In this document: positions 1 through 7,084 of the stretch, piece after piece
Layout: each line of letters starts with the position of its first letter
How positions within the stretch are numbered: the first letter of the stretch is position 1
Source: CAIUPE01 sp046092445
GTDB lineage: Bacteria > Pseudomonadota > Alphaproteobacteria > Rhizobiales > Beijerinckiaceae
Direction: 5' to 3'
Length of the DNA: 39,885 bases
Assembly: GCA_046092445.1 (NCBI GenBank)
Contig: JBJTDR010000099.1
Location: 1 to 39,885 of the forward strand
The notes under the pieces: model-generated
What the model saw: the letters and a program-made list of their open reading frames with translations, nothing else
What the model was told of the DNA's origin: nothing
Database searches by the model: none
Program-made: the position numbers and the translations under genes

Positions 1-462
1 GCAACCGTCCTTGATCGCACAGAGCGGCGAACCAGAACCGGGAACAAGATGGGCATTCTCTCGCTTTCCGATCAATCGGGTCATTTCGAGTCGATTATTT
101 TTCAGGAGGGATTGGTTCAATACCGAGACCTTCTGGAGCCCGGGAATGTGGTGATCGTGTCAGTACAAGCCTCGGTTGAGGGAGATGAAGTCAGGCCACG
201 GATCCAAAGTGTTGAACCACTGGAGCAAGTTGCGGCGCGTTTGCCGTCATCGATCAGAATAGCAGTTCATGATGCGGCAAGTGTCGGAGCGATTGCTTCC
301 GAACTCAAAGAACGGGGAGATGGCGAGATCTTTTTCGTGGTATCTCTTGAAGCGGGCGCAAAAGAAGTCGAAATCAAGCTTCCGGGGCGTTTTCGTGCTA
401 CACCGCAACTTGCTGGAGCGCTCAGGATGTTGCCGGGCGTTTCTTCCGTCGAACATGCCTGA
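1..462 (+). CDS. dnaE: DNA polymerase III alpha subunit, C-terminal end (partial)
   Basis: The reading frame is open from base 1 and ends with TGA at 460-462, so only the last 153 residues of a protein of roughly 1,100-1,200 residues are present. The sequence begins ATVLDRTERRTRTGNKMGIL and continues with SLSDQSGHFESIIF, which is the OB-fold found near the C terminus of replicative DnaE; this fold binds single-stranded template DNA. The tail that follows resembles the DnaE C-terminal region that contacts the tau clamp-loader subunit. An ATG at 49 is internal, because the upstream codons are clearly part of the same OB-fold. The adjacency dnaE-rpsB is common in alphaproteobacteria. The family call is firm; the catalytic PHP and polymerase domains lie outside the window. 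Confidence 0.93.
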   Translation, partial: ATVLDRTERRTRTGNKMGILSLSDQSGHFESIIFQEGLVQYRDLLEPGNVVIVSVQASVEGDEVRPRIQSVEPLEQVAARLPSSIRIAVHDAASVGAIASELKERGDGEIFFVVSLEAGAKEVEIKLPGRFRATPQLAGALRMLPGVSSVEHA

Positions 463-464
463 TG

Positions 465-490
465 AGGCCTGTTTCCGAGGCTTCAGGCCT
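465..490 (+). terminator. Hairpin after dnaE, weak terminator candidate
   Basis: A perfect 7-bp stem, AGGCCTG at 465-471 and CAGGCCT at 484-490, encloses a 12-base loop three bases after the dnaE stop codon. No run of T follows, so intrinsic termination would be inefficient. It may instead be a 3'-end stabilising structure. It abuts the presumed rpsB promoter. Confidence 0.3.
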
Positions 491-518
491 TGCGCTTCTG
501 TGCGTCTGCCAGTATAGC
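490..518 (+). promoter_or_regulatory. Candidate sigma-70 promoter for rpsB-tsf
   Basis: TTGCGC (490-495) and TATAGC (513-518) are separated by exactly 17 bases, a good match to the housekeeping promoter pattern of alphaproteobacteria. It sits in the dnaE-rpsB gap and would give a 5' leader of about 95 bases before the rpsB ATG. Such leaders of ribosomal protein genes often carry autoregulatory structure. I see a partial inverted repeat (GCCGG-type) around 565-585 but no recognised family. No experiment is implied; this is pattern matching only. Confidence 0.45.
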
Positions 519-619
519 ACGATCTATTACTCACACGGAGACTAGGCTTCACGGCCTGTCCGGTGGTCGGCAATCATGCCGGTTCACACTCCGTGGCGGA
601 ACAAACCGGAGAAAACATA

Positions 620-1627
620 ATGGCACTGCCCGACTTTTCTATGCGTCAATTGCTTGAAGCAGGCGCACATTTCGGCCATCAGTCTCATCGCTGGAACCCG
701 AAAATGGCGCCTTATATTTTTGGCGCACGCAATAATATTCATATTCTTGATCTCGCCCAGACGGTGCCGATGCTTTATCGGGCGCTGCAGGCAGTTTCCG
801 ATACTGTTGCCAATGGCGGACGTGTTCTGTTCGTCGGCACGAAGCGGCAGGCGGCTGATCTGATCGCAGATTCCGCAAAGCGCTCGGCACAGTACTATGT
901 CAATCATCGTTGGCTCGGCGGCATGTTGACCAATTGGAAGACGATTTCGGGATCAATATCGCGTCTTCGCAAGGTTGACGAGCTTCTGGCTGGCGGTGCG
1001 CAGGGACTGACGAAGAAAGAACGCCTCATGATGAGCCGCGAGCGTGAAAACCTCGAAAAGGCACTCGGTGGCATTCGTGATATGGGCGGCACGCCGGATC
1101 TGTTGTTCGTAATCGATACGAACAAGGAGCAATTGGCAATCAAGGAGGCGCAACGCCTTGGTATTCCGGTTGCAGCGATTATCGATACGAATTGCGATCC
1201 GGACGGGATCACGTTCCCGATTCCGGGAAATGACGATGCCGGCCGTGCAATCGCGCTTTATTGTGATCTGTTTGCGCGTGCGGCACTTGATGGTATTTCG
1301 CGCAGTCAGGGTTCATCGGGCGTTGATATCGGCGCGATGGAAAAGCCGGTTGTTGAAGTATTGCCGGAAGCTTCTGCCGCATCGTCTGGCGAAGTGTTCG
1401 AGCGTCTCCCTGTGCCTCGTGGCGCGCCGGATGATCTCAAGAAGGTCACCGGTATTGGTCCGCAGCTTGAGCAGAAGCTGAATGAGGCTGGTATCTACCA
1501 TTACTCGCAAATAGCGGCGATGGCGGCTGATGATGTGGCAGCGCTTGATACCGAGCTGAAGCTGAATGGTCGCATTGATCGTGACGGCTGGATTGCGACT
1601 GCTCGTAATCTTTTGGAAGCGGTTTAA
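620..1627 (+). CDS. rpsB: 30S ribosomal protein S2 with C-terminal helix-hairpin-helix extension
   Basis: S2 is a primary component of the 30S subunit and is needed to recruit S1. The start is the ATG at 620, preceded by GGAG at 609-612. It gives MALPDFSMRQLLEAGAHFGH, the usual S2 N terminus; a longer frame from 563 only adds unrelated leader sequence. The core (about residues 1-230) has the expected RWLGGMLTN and VIDTNKE segments. The protein is 335 residues, much longer than the 240-260 of typical S2. After a Pro/Ser/Ala-rich linker (about 231-270), residues 271-335 form an extra domain with DDLKKVTGIGPQLEQKLNEA, a helix-hairpin-helix type motif. I recall similar tails in Bradyrhizobium relatives. 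Two hairpins separate it from tsf, as in other rpsB-tsf operons. Confidence 0.96.
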   Translation: MALPDFSMRQLLEAGAHFGHQSHRWNPKMAPYIFGARNNIHILDLAQTVPMLYRALQAVSDTVANGGRVLFVGTKRQAADLIADSAKRSAQYYVNHRWLGGMLTNWKTISGSISRLRKVDELLAGGAQGLTKKERLMMSRERENLEKALGGIRDMGGTPDLLFVIDTNKEQLAIKEAQRLGIPVAAIIDTNCDPDGITFPIPGNDDAGRAIALYCDLFARAALDGISRSQGSSGVDIGAMEKPVVEVLPEASAASSGEVFERLPVPRGAPDDLKKVTGIGPQLEQKLNEAGIYHYSQIAAMAADDVAALDTELKLNGRIDRDGWIATARNLLEAV

Positions 1628-1637
1628 GTACACTCTG

Positions 1638-1657
1638 GTAGCGCTTGTTGGCGCTAC
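1638..1657 (+). terminator. Hairpin in rpsB-tsf gap (first)
   Basis: GTAGCGC (1638-1644) and GCGCTAC (1651-1657) form a perfect 7-bp stem with a TTGTTG loop, ten bases after the rpsB stop. The following bases are T-rich but not a continuous T run. It is likely an attenuator or mRNA-processing structure that sets the ratio of rpsB to tsf expression. Confidence 0.4.
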
Positions 1658-1679
1658 TTCTCATTTGGTTTCATTGTAA

Positions 1680-1706
1680 AACGGCGTCCTGTCAGGGGGC
1701 GCCGTT
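1680..1706 (+). terminator. Hairpin in rpsB-tsf gap (second)
   Basis: AACGGCG (1680-1686) and CGCCGTT (1700-1706) form a 7-bp stem around a 13-base loop, 27 bases before the tsf start. There is no T tract after it. Together with the hairpin just upstream, it suggests partial termination or RNA processing between the two genes. The tsf ribosome-binding site (AAAGG at 1721-1725) lies outside the stem. Confidence 0.35.
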
Positions 1707-1733
1707 CCCGTAAGGTTCAGAAAGGTTTTTCAC

Positions 1734-2657
1734 ATGGCGACTATTTCCGCCTCAATGGTCAAGGAACTGCGCGAGAAGACGGGCGCAGGAATGATGGATT
1801 GCAAAGCAGCGCTGGAGGCTAATGAAGGCGAGATCGAAGCTTCTGTGGATTGGCTCCGGAAGAAGGGTTTGTCTAAGGCTGCGAAGAAGTCGGGTCGGGT
1901 TGCCGCAGAGGGTTTGATTGGCCTCGAACTTTCCGCGACCAAAGGTGTGCTTGTTGAAGTCAATTCAGAAACGGACTTTGTTGCACGCAATGAGGCTTTT
2001 CAGGAATTGGTTCGTTCAATTGCCAAAGTTTCAGCTCAGGTTGGAACGAATGTTGAAAGTGTTCTTGCGGCCAAGCACCCGACCGGCATTCCGGTGAGCG
2101 AAGCGTTGACGAATGCGATTGCGACGATTGGCGAGAATATGACGCTTCGCCGCGTGGCTGAAGTCTCGGTCTCTGCGGGGGTTGTTGGATCATATATGCA
2201 CGCAGCGGTGGCTGACGGACTGGGTAAGATTGGGGTTCTTGTCGGTTTGCAATCCACCGGAAAAGCGGAAGAACTTGTTGCTCTCGGTCGGCAGATTGCA
2301 ATGCATATTGCTGCCAGCAATCCACAAGCATTGACAGCTGAAGGCCTCGATCCGGCGGTTGTTGAACGCGAGAAGGCGGTCTTGGCTGATAAGCATACCG
2401 GAAAACCGGCAAACGTTGTCGAGAAGATTGTCGAGAGCGGGCTAAAGACATACTACAAAGAAGTGTGCCTCCTTGAACAGTCTTTCGTCCATGATGCATC
2501 AAAGACGGTCTCCCAGGCTGTCAAGGAGGCAGAGGGCAAGGTCGGAGCGCCTATCCTGGTTACGGCCTTTGTACGCTATGCTTTGGGTGAGGGCATCGAG
2601 AAACAGGAAAGCGATTTCGCCGCCGAAGTTGCGGCGCCATCGGGCGTTAAAGCCTGA
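1734..2657 (+). CDS. tsf: Elongation factor Ts
   Basis: EF-Ts is the cytoplasmic nucleotide-exchange factor that regenerates EF-Tu-GTP. The 307-residue length is standard for the family. Residues 1-50 form the UBA-like N-terminal domain with KTGAGMMDCKAAL at 15-27. The diagnostic TDFVARN at 80-86 is the EF-Tu-contacting motif that inserts near the nucleotide site. The dimerisation/core region follows, including MHIAASNP and the KPANVVEKIVESGL segment. The ATG at 1734 has an AAAGG ribosome-binding site about eight bases upstream. It is co-oriented with rpsB, separated by two hairpins, and followed by a strong intrinsic terminator at 2671-2700, so rpsB-tsf behaves as a transcription unit. Confidence 0.97.
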   Translation: MATISASMVKELREKTGAGMMDCKAALEANEGEIEASVDWLRKKGLSKAAKKSGRVAAEGLIGLELSATKGVLVEVNSETDFVARNEAFQELVRSIAKVSAQVGTNVESVLAAKHPTGIPVSEALTNAIATIGENMTLRRVAEVSVSAGVVGSYMHAAVADGLGKIGVLVGLQSTGKAEELVALGRQIAMHIAASNPQALTAEGLDPAVVEREKAVLADKHTGKPANVVEKIVESGLKTYYKEVCLLEQSFVHDASKTVSQAVKEAEGKVGAPILVTAFVRYALGEGIEKQESDFAAEVAAPSGVKA

Positions 2658-2670
2658 ATGCTTGCCAACC

Positions 2671-2700
2671 AAAGGCGGCGCCTGGCGCCGCCTTTTTTTT
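2671..2700 (+). terminator. Strong rho-independent terminator after tsf
   Basis: AAAGGCGGCGC (2671-2681) pairs with GCGCCGCCTTT (2685-2695) across a CTG loop, and the T run continues to 2700. This is a textbook intrinsic terminator, 13 bases after the tsf stop. It lies only 22 bases before the pyrH start, so pyrH-frr-uppS must rely on read-through, or on a promoter inside or upstream of the stem. Confidence 0.88.
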
Positions 2701-2722
2701 GATCTGAATCGGAGCAGGTATC

Positions 2723-3436
2723 ATGAAGAGCATCAAACGGGTTTTGGTAAAGCTTTCCGGCGAGGCCCTGCTTGCGGCGGATGGTTACTGGCTGGACCCC
2801 AAGACACTCTCGACACTGGCTGCCGATCTGGCGGGAGCTTCCCGTCTTGGCTACCAGATTGCGGTCGTGATCGGCGGCGGGAACATTATCCGCGGAGCCA
2901 AGGTTGGCGCCGCGGGCTGGATTGATCGTGCAACCGCCGACTCGATGGGAATGCTGGCAACGATCGTGAATTCGATTGCGCTTGAAAGTGCTTTGGTCGC
3001 TGCGGGTGCCTCTGCAAGAACATTGTCCGCCGTGGCGATGCCGACAATTTGCGAGACCTATGCACGGCAGCCCGCTTTGCACCATATCGAGAAGGGCCGA
3101 ATTGTGGTCCTCGGGGGAGGCACGGGCAGCCCGTTTTTTACGACCGACACGGCAGCAGTGCTCAGGTCTATCGAACTTAAATGTGATGCGGTCCTCAAGG
3201 CAACACAGGTGGACGGGATTTATAGTGCTGATCCCAAGAATGACCCCGCGGCGACACGGTTTGAAACGCTGAGCCATGACGAGGCGATCCGTCTCGATCT
3301 CAAAATCATGGACACGGCGGCGTTCGCTCTTGCCCGTGAAAATAGGATGAGGATTATTGTTGGATCAGCGCATGGCCCGGGAGCGATAACGGCGATCCTG
3401 AGCGGCATATCTACGTCAACTCTCGTCACGCCTTGA
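2723..3436 (+). CDS. pyrH: Uridylate (UMP) kinase
   Basis: PyrH phosphorylates UMP to UDP with ATP in the cytoplasm and belongs to the amino-acid-kinase fold family, typically a hexamer activated by GTP. At 237 residues it has the usual length. KLSGEAL (10-16) and GGGNIIRG (51-58) are the conserved phosphate-binding segments. The later segments GGGTGSPFFTTDTAA and KATQVDGIYSADP are also hallmarks of the family. The start ATG follows GGAGCAGG at 2711-2718. The position between tsf and frr is conserved in most proteobacteria. The preceding terminator leaves little room for a separate promoter, which is slightly unusual. Confidence 0.97.
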   Translation: MKSIKRVLVKLSGEALLAADGYWLDPKTLSTLAADLAGASRLGYQIAVVIGGGNIIRGAKVGAAGWIDRATADSMGMLATIVNSIALESALVAAGASARTLSAVAMPTICETYARQPALHHIEKGRIVVLGGGTGSPFFTTDTAAVLRSIELKCDAVLKATQVDGIYSADPKNDPAATRFETLSHDEAIRLDLKIMDTAAFALARENRMRIIVGSAHGPGAITAILSGISTSTLVTP

Positions 3437-3497
3437 ACGCTTTGGCATGACAGCGTAAGCTGCGACATTGTGGATTGTGTATGATGGAATCACGGGT

Positions 3498-4058
3498 ATG
3501 AGTGCAAATTTTGATTTGGCGGATATCAAGCGCCGGATGCAGGGCGCCGTTCAGGCGTTCCGACATGATCTCGGCGGACTTCGGACGGGGAGGGCATCCG
3601 CTTCATTGCTGGATCCAATACAGGTGGATGCTTACGGGGCGATGATGTCGCTAAACCAGGTTGCGACGGTCTCTGTTCCCGAGCCGCGGATGCTGTCGGT
3701 TCAGGTATGGGACCGGTCAATGGTGATGGCGGTCGACAAGGCGATCCGGGAGTCGAGCCTTGGCCTGAACCCGCAGACGGAAGGACAGATCGTCCGGATC
3801 AGAATTCCTGAACTCAACGAACAGCGTCGCAAGGAACTTGTCAAAGTTGCGCATAAATATGCGGAGGAGTCGCGGGTTGCCGTGCGCCATGTCCGCAGGG
3901 ACGGGCTTGATCTCCTCAAGAAGCTCGAAAAGGACGGCAAGATGAGTGAAGATGACGCGGCGCGCCAATCAGATCTCGTCCAGAAGGCGACCGATCAAAC
4001 CATTGTCGAAATTGACCAAGCACTTTCGGCTAAGGAAAAGGAAATCATGCAGGTTTAG
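3498..4058 (+). CDS. frr: Ribosome recycling factor
   Basis: RRF splits post-termination ribosomes together with EF-G. The start chosen is the ATG at 3498, giving MSANFDLADIKRRM and 186 residues, matching the usual 185-187. An ATG-less extension to 3468 would add ten unrelated residues and lacks a good ribosome-binding site, while GGAA at 3486-3489 serves the ATG at 3498. GGLRTGRAS (26-34) and the C-terminal ELNEQRRKELVKVAHKYAEE helix are family signatures of the three-helix-bundle domain. It lies 61 bases after pyrH and 28 bases before uppS on the same strand, probably as one transcript. Confidence 0.96.
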   Translation: MSANFDLADIKRRMQGAVQAFRHDLGGLRTGRASASLLDPIQVDAYGAMMSLNQVATVSVPEPRMLSVQVWDRSMVMAVDKAIRESSLGLNPQTEGQIVRIRIPELNEQRRKELVKVAHKYAEESRVAVRHVRRDGLDLLKKLEKDGKMSEDDAARQSDLVQKATDQTIVEIDQALSAKEKEIMQV

Positions 4059-4086
4059 TCGCGCTATTGAAAGAGACCCGAGGTAT

Positions 4087-4869
4087 ATGTCGCTTCCGTC
4101 CGATCAGGTTTATGCAAGTGTTGAAACGTCTCAGGGCGGGGTTGAGTTTCCGGTCCCGCGACATGTTGCAATTATCATGGACGGGAATGGTCGATGGGCT
4201 CAGCAGCGTGGCCTGCCGCGAATAGAGGGGCATCGGCGCGGCGTCGACGCACTCCGGAGGGTCTTGCGCAGTGCTGAAGAAGTTGGCATCAAATACCTGA
4301 CTGTATTCAGTTTTTCCTCTGAAAATTGGCGTCGGCCTGTATCGGAGATCAATGATCTGATGGGGTTGCTCCGACGATTCATCCGAAAGGACCTCGCCGA
4401 TTTGCACGCCCGTAATGTCAGGGTGCGCGTGATCGGGGTACGAGACGGGCTTTCGGTCGATATCGTCGCCTTGCTGAATGATGCCGAGTCCCTCACCCGG
4501 AGCAACACGGGTTTGACTTTCGTGCTGGCTTTCAATTACGGCGCGCGGCGGGAAATCGCCGACGCGGCAGCTTCGCTTGCGCGGGATGTTGCTGCAGGGA
4601 AACTCGATGCAGCCGACATCAATGAGGAGCAGTTGGCAGATAGGCTCGGGACCGCGGATATTCCCGATCCGGACCTCGTCATTCGAACGTCAGGGGAGGA
4701 GCGTCTGTCGAATTTCCTTCTGTGGCAGTCGGCGTATTCGGAGTTCTATTTCTCATCCGTGCTCTGGCCCGACTTTTCGGAGAAGTCCTTGATGGAAGCT
4801 CTTCAAGCCTATCGCTCGCGGGATCGACGTTTCGGAGGACTTGCTGCAGCCTCGGGCAATGTTCGGTGA
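4087..4869 (+). CDS. uppS: Isoprenyl transferase (undecaprenyl diphosphate synthase)
   Basis: This cis-prenyltransferase condenses farnesyl diphosphate with isopentenyl diphosphate to make the C55 lipid carrier for peptidoglycan and O-antigen synthesis. The ATG at 4087 gives MSLPSDQVYA and 260 residues, near the family norm; a longer frame from 3946 would run through frr and is rejected. HVAIIMDGNGRWA carries the catalytic Asp32. SSENWRRP and RTSGEERLSNFLLWQ (200-214) bind the diphosphate groups. A GAGG element is very close to the ATG and an AAAGAGA element lies about ten bases upstream. The stop codon overlaps the cdsA GTG start by four bases (GTGA), indicating translational coupling. Confidence 0.96.
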   Translation: MSLPSDQVYASVETSQGGVEFPVPRHVAIIMDGNGRWAQQRGLPRIEGHRRGVDALRRVLRSAEEVGIKYLTVFSFSSENWRRPVSEINDLMGLLRRFIRKDLADLHARNVRVRVIGVRDGLSVDIVALLNDAESLTRSNTGLTFVLAFNYGARREIADAAASLARDVAAGKLDAADINEEQLADRLGTADIPDPDLVIRTSGEERLSNFLLWQSAYSEFYFSSVLWPDFSEKSLMEALQAYRSRDRRFGGLAAASGNVR

Positions 4870-5735
4870 TCGATCCCGCTTCGCATTCCCGTCGGTCGTC
4901 GGACAGTTCGAATCTTGAATTGCTTCGCCGCGTCATATCCGGTTTTTTTCTGGCACTCGTGGCACTTGTCGCTGATTATCTGGGCGGCGTTTTCTTCAGC
5001 GGTTTTTGGGTTGTCGCCGCTGTGCTGGTTCTCCGCGAATGGCTCACTCTTGTCGGCATGGAGGGCAGGCAAAGATTATATAATTTTTCAATTGGTTCTT
5101 TTTCTCTAATAATATTTGGATATTTCTGTTTTTTAGATGTTTTTGAATTAAAATATTATATATATTTTTTGTTGATTTTCTTTGTTGTTATTTTGATTTT
5201 GAACTATCGGAATGTTGTACTCGGCGCTTGGAGTTGCGGCGGGTTGGGCTATTCGCTGATCCTCGTCATATCTCCCATTTTGCTCCGGGGAAGTTCAACG
5301 GAGGGCTTCCTCACGGTCTTATGGCTTTTCGCCGTCGTATGGTTCGCTGATATTGGCGCTTTTTTTGTCGGTCGTTCGGTTGGAGGACCGAAATTATGGC
5401 CGACCGTGAGCCCCCGGAAGACATGGTCGGGGCTGATCGGCGGCGTTCTGCTCGGCGCCTGCGCAGGGTTTGGCGTTGCGTCAATCGGTCAGGACGTTCT
5501 CTCGGTTGTCTGGACGGAAGGCACGACGCTCTTCCTGTTTTCTCTCGGCTGCGCGCTGGTGTCCCAGGCTGGCGACCTTTTTGAGTCGGCGCTCAAGCGC
5601 CGGTTCCACCGAAAGGATTCCGGTCGATTGATTCCCGGACACGGAGGACTTATGGATCGGCTTGATTCGTTTGTTGCAGCGGCCTTCTACGCTCTTGTCG
5701 TTATCAAGCTGGCCGGCTCGGGGATCATATTCTGA
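4866..5735 (+). CDS. cdsA: Phosphatidate cytidylyltransferase (CDP-diglyceride synthase)
   Basis: CdsA converts phosphatidic acid and CTP to CDP-diacylglycerol, the precursor of membrane phospholipids. The GTG at 4866 overlaps the uppS stop and gives 289 residues beginning VIDPASHSRRSS (Met-initiated). Extension to 4722 would lie wholly inside uppS and is rejected. About eight hydrophobic segments are visible. The CdsA signature lies at residues 241-267, with Ser241, Lys-Arg, KDSGRLIPGHGG and the terminal DRLD carrying acidic residues for metal binding. Bases 5071-5200 (residues about 69-112) are strikingly AT-rich and use ATA, TTA and AGA codons rare elsewhere here, yet the frame stays intact. 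In many relatives dxr follows; here rseP follows directly. Confidence 0.93.
   Translation: MIDPASHSRRSSDSSNLELLRRVISGFFLALVALVADYLGGVFFSGFWVVAAVLVLREWLTLVGMEGRQRLYNFSIGSFSLIIFGYFCFLDVFELKYYIYFLLIFFVVILILNYRNVVLGAWSCGGLGYSLILVISPILLRGSSTEGFLTVLWLFAVVWFADIGAFFVGRSVGGPKLWPTVSPRKTWSGLIGGVLLGACAGFGVASIGQDVLSVVWTEGTTLFLFSLGCALVSQAGDLFESALKRRFHRKDSGRLIPGHGGLMDRLDSFVAAAFYALVVIKLAGSGIIF
5071..5200 (+). other. AT-rich island inside cdsA
   Basis: Of these 130 bases only 20 are G or C (about 15%), whereas the flanking cdsA sequence is clearly G+C-rich. The segment encodes the membrane-spanning stretch SLIIFGYFCFLDVFELKYYI and its surroundings. It uses three ATA, three TTA, a CTA and an AGA codon, and Phe is almost always TTT. 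The reading frame is uninterrupted. The hydrophobic content alone favours T in the second codon position but does not explain the third-position bias. Confidence 0.85.
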
Positions 5736-5833
5736 GTCATGCAAGGGTTCTCAATTTAGACATGATCAGCACGTAACGAGACGTCAATCTGCGCGTTGAG
5801 GCTGATGCGATGACAATGACGAGAGGGTAATTG

Positions 5834-6964
5834 ATGAGTGTGTTCGATCTTCCCGGTATGTTGGCAACAGGTTTTGTCGGTCTGATTATTCCCTTTCTTT
5901 TTATAATCACGTTGATCGTCTTTTTTCACGAATTGGGCCATTATCTCGCAGGTCGGTGGTGTGGCGTCAGGATCACGACTTTTTCGATCGGTTTTGGTCC
6001 GGAGTTGTTCGGCGTTAATGACAAGCACGGCACGCGCTGGCGTTTTGCTCTCATTCCCCTCGGCGGTTATGTCAAGTTTCTGGGAGACCTGAATGCGGCC
6101 AGTCAACCTGATGACGAAGGCCGTTCACGACTGACTCCGGACGAACGCGCTGTAAGCTTTCCTGCTCAGGTGCTTTGGAAGCGGGCGGTCATTGTGGCAG
6201 CCGGCCCGGCCGCCAGTTTCCTTCTGGCGATCATGATTTTTTCTGCAACGGTTTATAATTATGGCAGAGTTGTGATCATTCCCAAAATCGACTCGGTTTT
6301 GGCCGAAAGTGCTGCCGAGGAAGCAGGACTGAAGGCGGGAGATGTCGTTCTGTCGATCAACGGTTCAGATATTGAGAGTTTCTCCGACCTTCAGCGCGCC
6401 GTTGCACTCAGCCCCGGTGTTCCTCTAAAGCTTGAAGTTGATCGGCTTGGCGATGTCATTAGGCTGGAGGTGACGCCGAGGCTCAAGGCGATGCCATCGC
6501 CTTTCGGAACGCAGCGTGTCGGGCAACTGGGTGTAAGCGTATCAAGGGATCCGGCATCGGTTCAAATCAAACGGGAGGGCGTTGTCTCGTCGATTGCGTG
6601 GGGTGGTATCGAGACATGGCGGGTCGTGGACGGGACTGTCCGGTACCTTGTCGGGCTTTTTGCGGGCAGAGCAACCACCGATCAGTTATCCGGACCGGTT
6701 GGAATAGCGAAGATGTCTGGTGAAGCGGCTAAATTGGGTTTGGGTGCGCTTCTCATGCTGGCGGCGCTCATGTCCGCATCGATCGGGTTCATCAATCTTC
6801 TGCCGATTCCCATGCTGGACGGCGGTCATCTCGCCTTCTATCTCTACGAGGCAATCCGCGGCAAGGCGTTGAACGAAACGGCGATGGAGTGGAGTTTCCG
6901 GGCCGGCTTTGGTCTTGTTGTTGCCCTCACGCTCTTTACTCTTTATCTGGATATCGTTAGGTAA
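5834..6964 (+). CDS. rseP: RIP metalloprotease RseP (site-2 protease, MmpA/RseP family)
   Basis: This is an inner-membrane intramembrane zinc protease that cleaves transmembrane anti-sigma factors or other membrane substrates. The ATG at 5834 is preceded by GAGAGGG at 5821-5827. It gives 376 residues; a TTG three bases earlier is less likely. A first membrane helix (about 14-36) carries the zinc motif HELGH at 32-36. A single PDZ domain spans about 150-215 (AGLKAGDVVLSINGSDI). The second zinc-ligand motif NLLPIPMLDGGHL is at 321-333, followed by a C-terminal helix. E. coli RseP has two PDZ domains; one is visible here. Position upstream of bamA is conserved in alphaproteobacteria. The 98-base gap from cdsA contains no dxr. 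Confidence 0.95.
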   Translation: MSVFDLPGMLATGFVGLIIPFLFIITLIVFFHELGHYLAGRWCGVRITTFSIGFGPELFGVNDKHGTRWRFALIPLGGYVKFLGDLNAASQPDDEGRSRLTPDERAVSFPAQVLWKRAVIVAAGPAASFLLAIMIFSATVYNYGRVVIIPKIDSVLAESAAEEAGLKAGDVVLSINGSDIESFSDLQRAVALSPGVPLKLEVDRLGDVIRLEVTPRLKAMPSPFGTQRVGQLGVSVSRDPASVQIKREGVVSSIAWGGIETWRVVDGTVRYLVGLFAGRATTDQLSGPVGIAKMSGEAAKLGLGALLMLAALMSASIGFINLLPIPMLDGGHLAFYLYEAIRGKALNETAMEWSFRAGFGLVVALTLFTLYLDIVR

Positions 6965-7084
6965 TTGTTAATGTTAACCATTGGCTAAGTTTGTTGAGCA
7001 GTAATCGTGTCAATATCTTGTTCATTGGCCGGTTTCGTTTTCAAATTTGCTTCTTCTGGGTTAAGATAAATCACGGGAGGGTGC

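Noticed and set aside
1960..2502. 180-codon open frame antisense to tsf
   Set aside because: Opposite a conserved EF-Ts gene, Gln/Arg/Pro/Ser-rich low-complexity translation, no family features.
4722..4865. N-terminal extension of cdsA within uppS
   Set aside because: The extra 48 residues would overlap the conserved 3' end of uppS in another frame; the GTG at 4866 overlapping the uppS stop is the natural start.
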